A stretch of 64,000 bases of DNA, taken from positions 62,001-126,000 of the forward strand of contig NZ_CANMXL010000004.1 of the NCBI RefSeq assembly GCF_947501905.1, written 5' to 3'. The translations under genes were made by a program, and so were the position numbers. The notes beneath the pieces were generated by a model, which saw only the letters and a program-made list of their open reading frames with translations, ran no database searches and had not been told where the DNA came from. Positions 62,980 to 64,000 of the stretch are shown here, in pieces. The first letter of the stretch is position 1; each line of letters opens with the position of its first letter. This stretch comes from an uncultured Winogradskyella sp. (GTDB taxonomy: Bacteria > Bacteroidota > Bacteroidia > Flavobacteriales > Flavobacteriaceae).

Positions 62980-63738
62980 ATGAAAAAATATCTTTTCTAT
63001 TTTTTTGTTATCCCTGTATATCTTTCTGCACAAATCAATGAGAGTGATTCGCTCAAAGTAAAAGCAAGTTTATCATTCACAGGGATTTGGCAATCAGGTA
63101 ATGTTGAAACCTTAATACTCAGAGCTCGTACAGACTTAAGTATTAGTCCTTGGAAGAAATGGGTCTATAAAAACACCAATTCTTATGTTTATCAAGCTTT
63201 TGATAAAGACAAAGCAGATTCAGATTTTTTAAGCCTTAACTTTTTGTATTTCAATCCTAAAAAACGATTTTATCCTCAAGCATTAGGGTTTATAAGCACC
63301 AATTTTAGAAGAGAAATTGCACAACGCTATCTAGTTGGGGCAGGAGGAACATATCAAATAATACAAGGTAAAAAAAACTGGCTTAAAGCATCATTGACTG
63401 TTGAATATGAAGACACAGACTTTAAGCGAGATGTTTTTAATAAGACACACTTTAATGGTAAGAATTCTATAAACACTTTTAGGAGTACTATTTGGTTAAG
63501 TGGAAAATATGAGCTCTTTAAGAAAAAGGTAATTCTTAAACACGAGAGTTATTTTCAGCCTTCCTTAGAGCAAAGTGATAATTATAGATGGCAAGCAGAC
63601 TTATCTGCTGAATTCCCTATCTGGAAGTTCTTAAACTTTAAAATAAACTATTTACGTACTTTCGAAAGTATAGTTATTCAAGATCAAGAAGAAGAAGACC
63701 AATTCTTAACTTTTGGTTTCACGCTGAAGAATTTTTGA
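62980..63738 (+). CDS. DUF481 outer-membrane protein
   Basis: A 252-aa exported protein with a signal peptide (MKKYLFYFFVIPVYLSAQ). The body is a DUF481 beta-barrel: LSFTGIWQSGNVETLILRA at residues 30-48, then repeated aromatic strands such as NTNSYVYQAFDKDKADSDF and YLVGAGGTYQIIQGKKNW, ending with the C-terminal FGFTLKNF. The role of the family is unknown. It follows ychF by 40 bases and may be co-transcribed or use a TAGATTTG box overlapping the ychF stop. Confidence 0.9.
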   Translation: MKKYLFYFFVIPVYLSAQINESDSLKVKASLSFTGIWQSGNVETLILRARTDLSISPWKKWVYKNTNSYVYQAFDKDKADSDFLSLNFLYFNPKKRFYPQALGFISTNFRREIAQRYLVGAGGTYQIIQGKKNWLKASLTVEYEDTDFKRDVFNKTHFNGKNSINTFRSTIWLSGKYELFKKKVILKHESYFQPSLEQSDNYRWQADLSAEFPIWKFLNFKINYLRTFESIVIQDQEEEDQFLTFGFTLKNF

Positions 63739-63826
63739 TGTAAACTGCAGTTAACACACATTAACGCTTGTTAACTCACATCTTTATAAGCCGTTAGTAT
63801 ATTTGAATTATCAATAATCATCAACT

Positions 63827-64000
63827 ATGCGATATTTTATTCTATTTATATGTTGCGGTCTTTTCAGTTTTTCGCAAACTAATGAGATTGTATTTACAAC
63901 AATTAGCCAGCCAAAACAAAAAGATATCTATCCAAAAAGTTACTGGAACGTTTGGGTAAATGATTTACCAAAGACTGAAGACATTATTAAAAATGAAAAT
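63827..64000 (+). CDS. Start of an exported protein of unknown function, cut by the window end
   Basis: From the ATG at 63827 58 residues are visible: a signal peptide (MRYFILFICCGLFSFSQ) and the first part of the mature chain (EIVFTTISQPKQKDIYPKSY). No family can be named from so little. A -7-like TATATTTG lies at 63798-63805 without a well-placed -33. The 88 bases before the start contain repeated GTTAAC/TTAACnCACA motifs. Confidence 0.65.
   Translation, partial: MRYFILFICCGLFSFSQTNEIVFTTISQPKQKDIYPKSYWNVWVNDLPKTEDIIKNEN

Overview
The window is a chromosomal stretch from a member of the Bacteroidota, almost certainly the family Flavobacteriaceae. Supporting signs are a low G+C content (about one third by eye), a secreted protease with a type IX secretion (T9SS) C-terminal sorting domain, a TonB-dependent receptor with an N-terminal carboxypeptidase-regulatory-like domain, a Bacteroidota-type TamB, several families typical of flavobacteria (DUF4159, DUF5916/CBM9-like, DUF6146-like, acyl-CoA reductase next to serC/serA), and promoters of the TTG-N20-TAnnTTTG type. 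A marine flavobacterium of the Winogradskyella/Olleya/Psychroserpens kind would fit, but the genus is a guess. I see no rRNA, tRNA, CRISPR array, prophage or insertion sequence. Genes are packed tightly and no gene-free stretch exceeds 300 bases; the longest, about 290 bases at 24429-24714, holds nothing I can name.

Layout. 1-7.1 kb: mostly minus-strand housekeeping genes in two runs. One is DUF4159, a 55-aa membrane protein, a TrmH-like methyltransferase, an AI-2E transporter and a partial methyltransferase. The other is tsaD, a miniature cytochrome-oxidase-like protein, a parvulin and rsmE. A DUF1223 protein lies between them. 7.2-16.5 kb (plus strand): tamB, then pfkA-gap, a BadF-type kinase, a small membrane protein and an M24 peptidase. 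16.4-19.4 kb (minus): an MFS transporter and an acyl-CoA carboxylase beta subunit. 19.5-22.2 kb: an apparent regulon of NAD(P)H:FMN reductase, MarR regulator and two pirins, tied together by two matching palindromes. 22.3-24.4 kb: small membrane proteins and ettA.

24.7-35.8 kb is the least understood part. It holds a four-gene operon of a long coiled-coil protein, an unknown protein, an AAA+ ATPase and another unknown protein. A convergent T9SS-exported trypsin-like protease follows, then two membrane proteins of unknown function. Two intergenic palindromic repeats sit inside this region.

35.8-45.5 kb: histidine-degradation genes (formimidoylglutamase and imidazolonepropionase) accompanied by a GNAT acetyltransferase and a transglutaminase-like protein, then fumarase, an ammonium transporter, a frameshifted DinB gene and a beta-lactamase-fold serine hydrolase. 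45.6-54.6 kb: a LolD-type ABC ATPase with a DUF5916 outer-membrane protein, a probable metal (zinc-type) TonB uptake cluster, small lipoproteins and a DUF937 protein. 54.7-58.3 kb: serA-like and serC genes for serine synthesis, a LuxC-type acyl-CoA reductase and a divergent dicluster ferredoxin. 58.5-64 kb: an Lrp/AsnC regulator with a palindromic operator shared with a divergent three-gene operon, a VWA lipoprotein, ychF, a DUF481 protein and the start of an unknown secreted protein.
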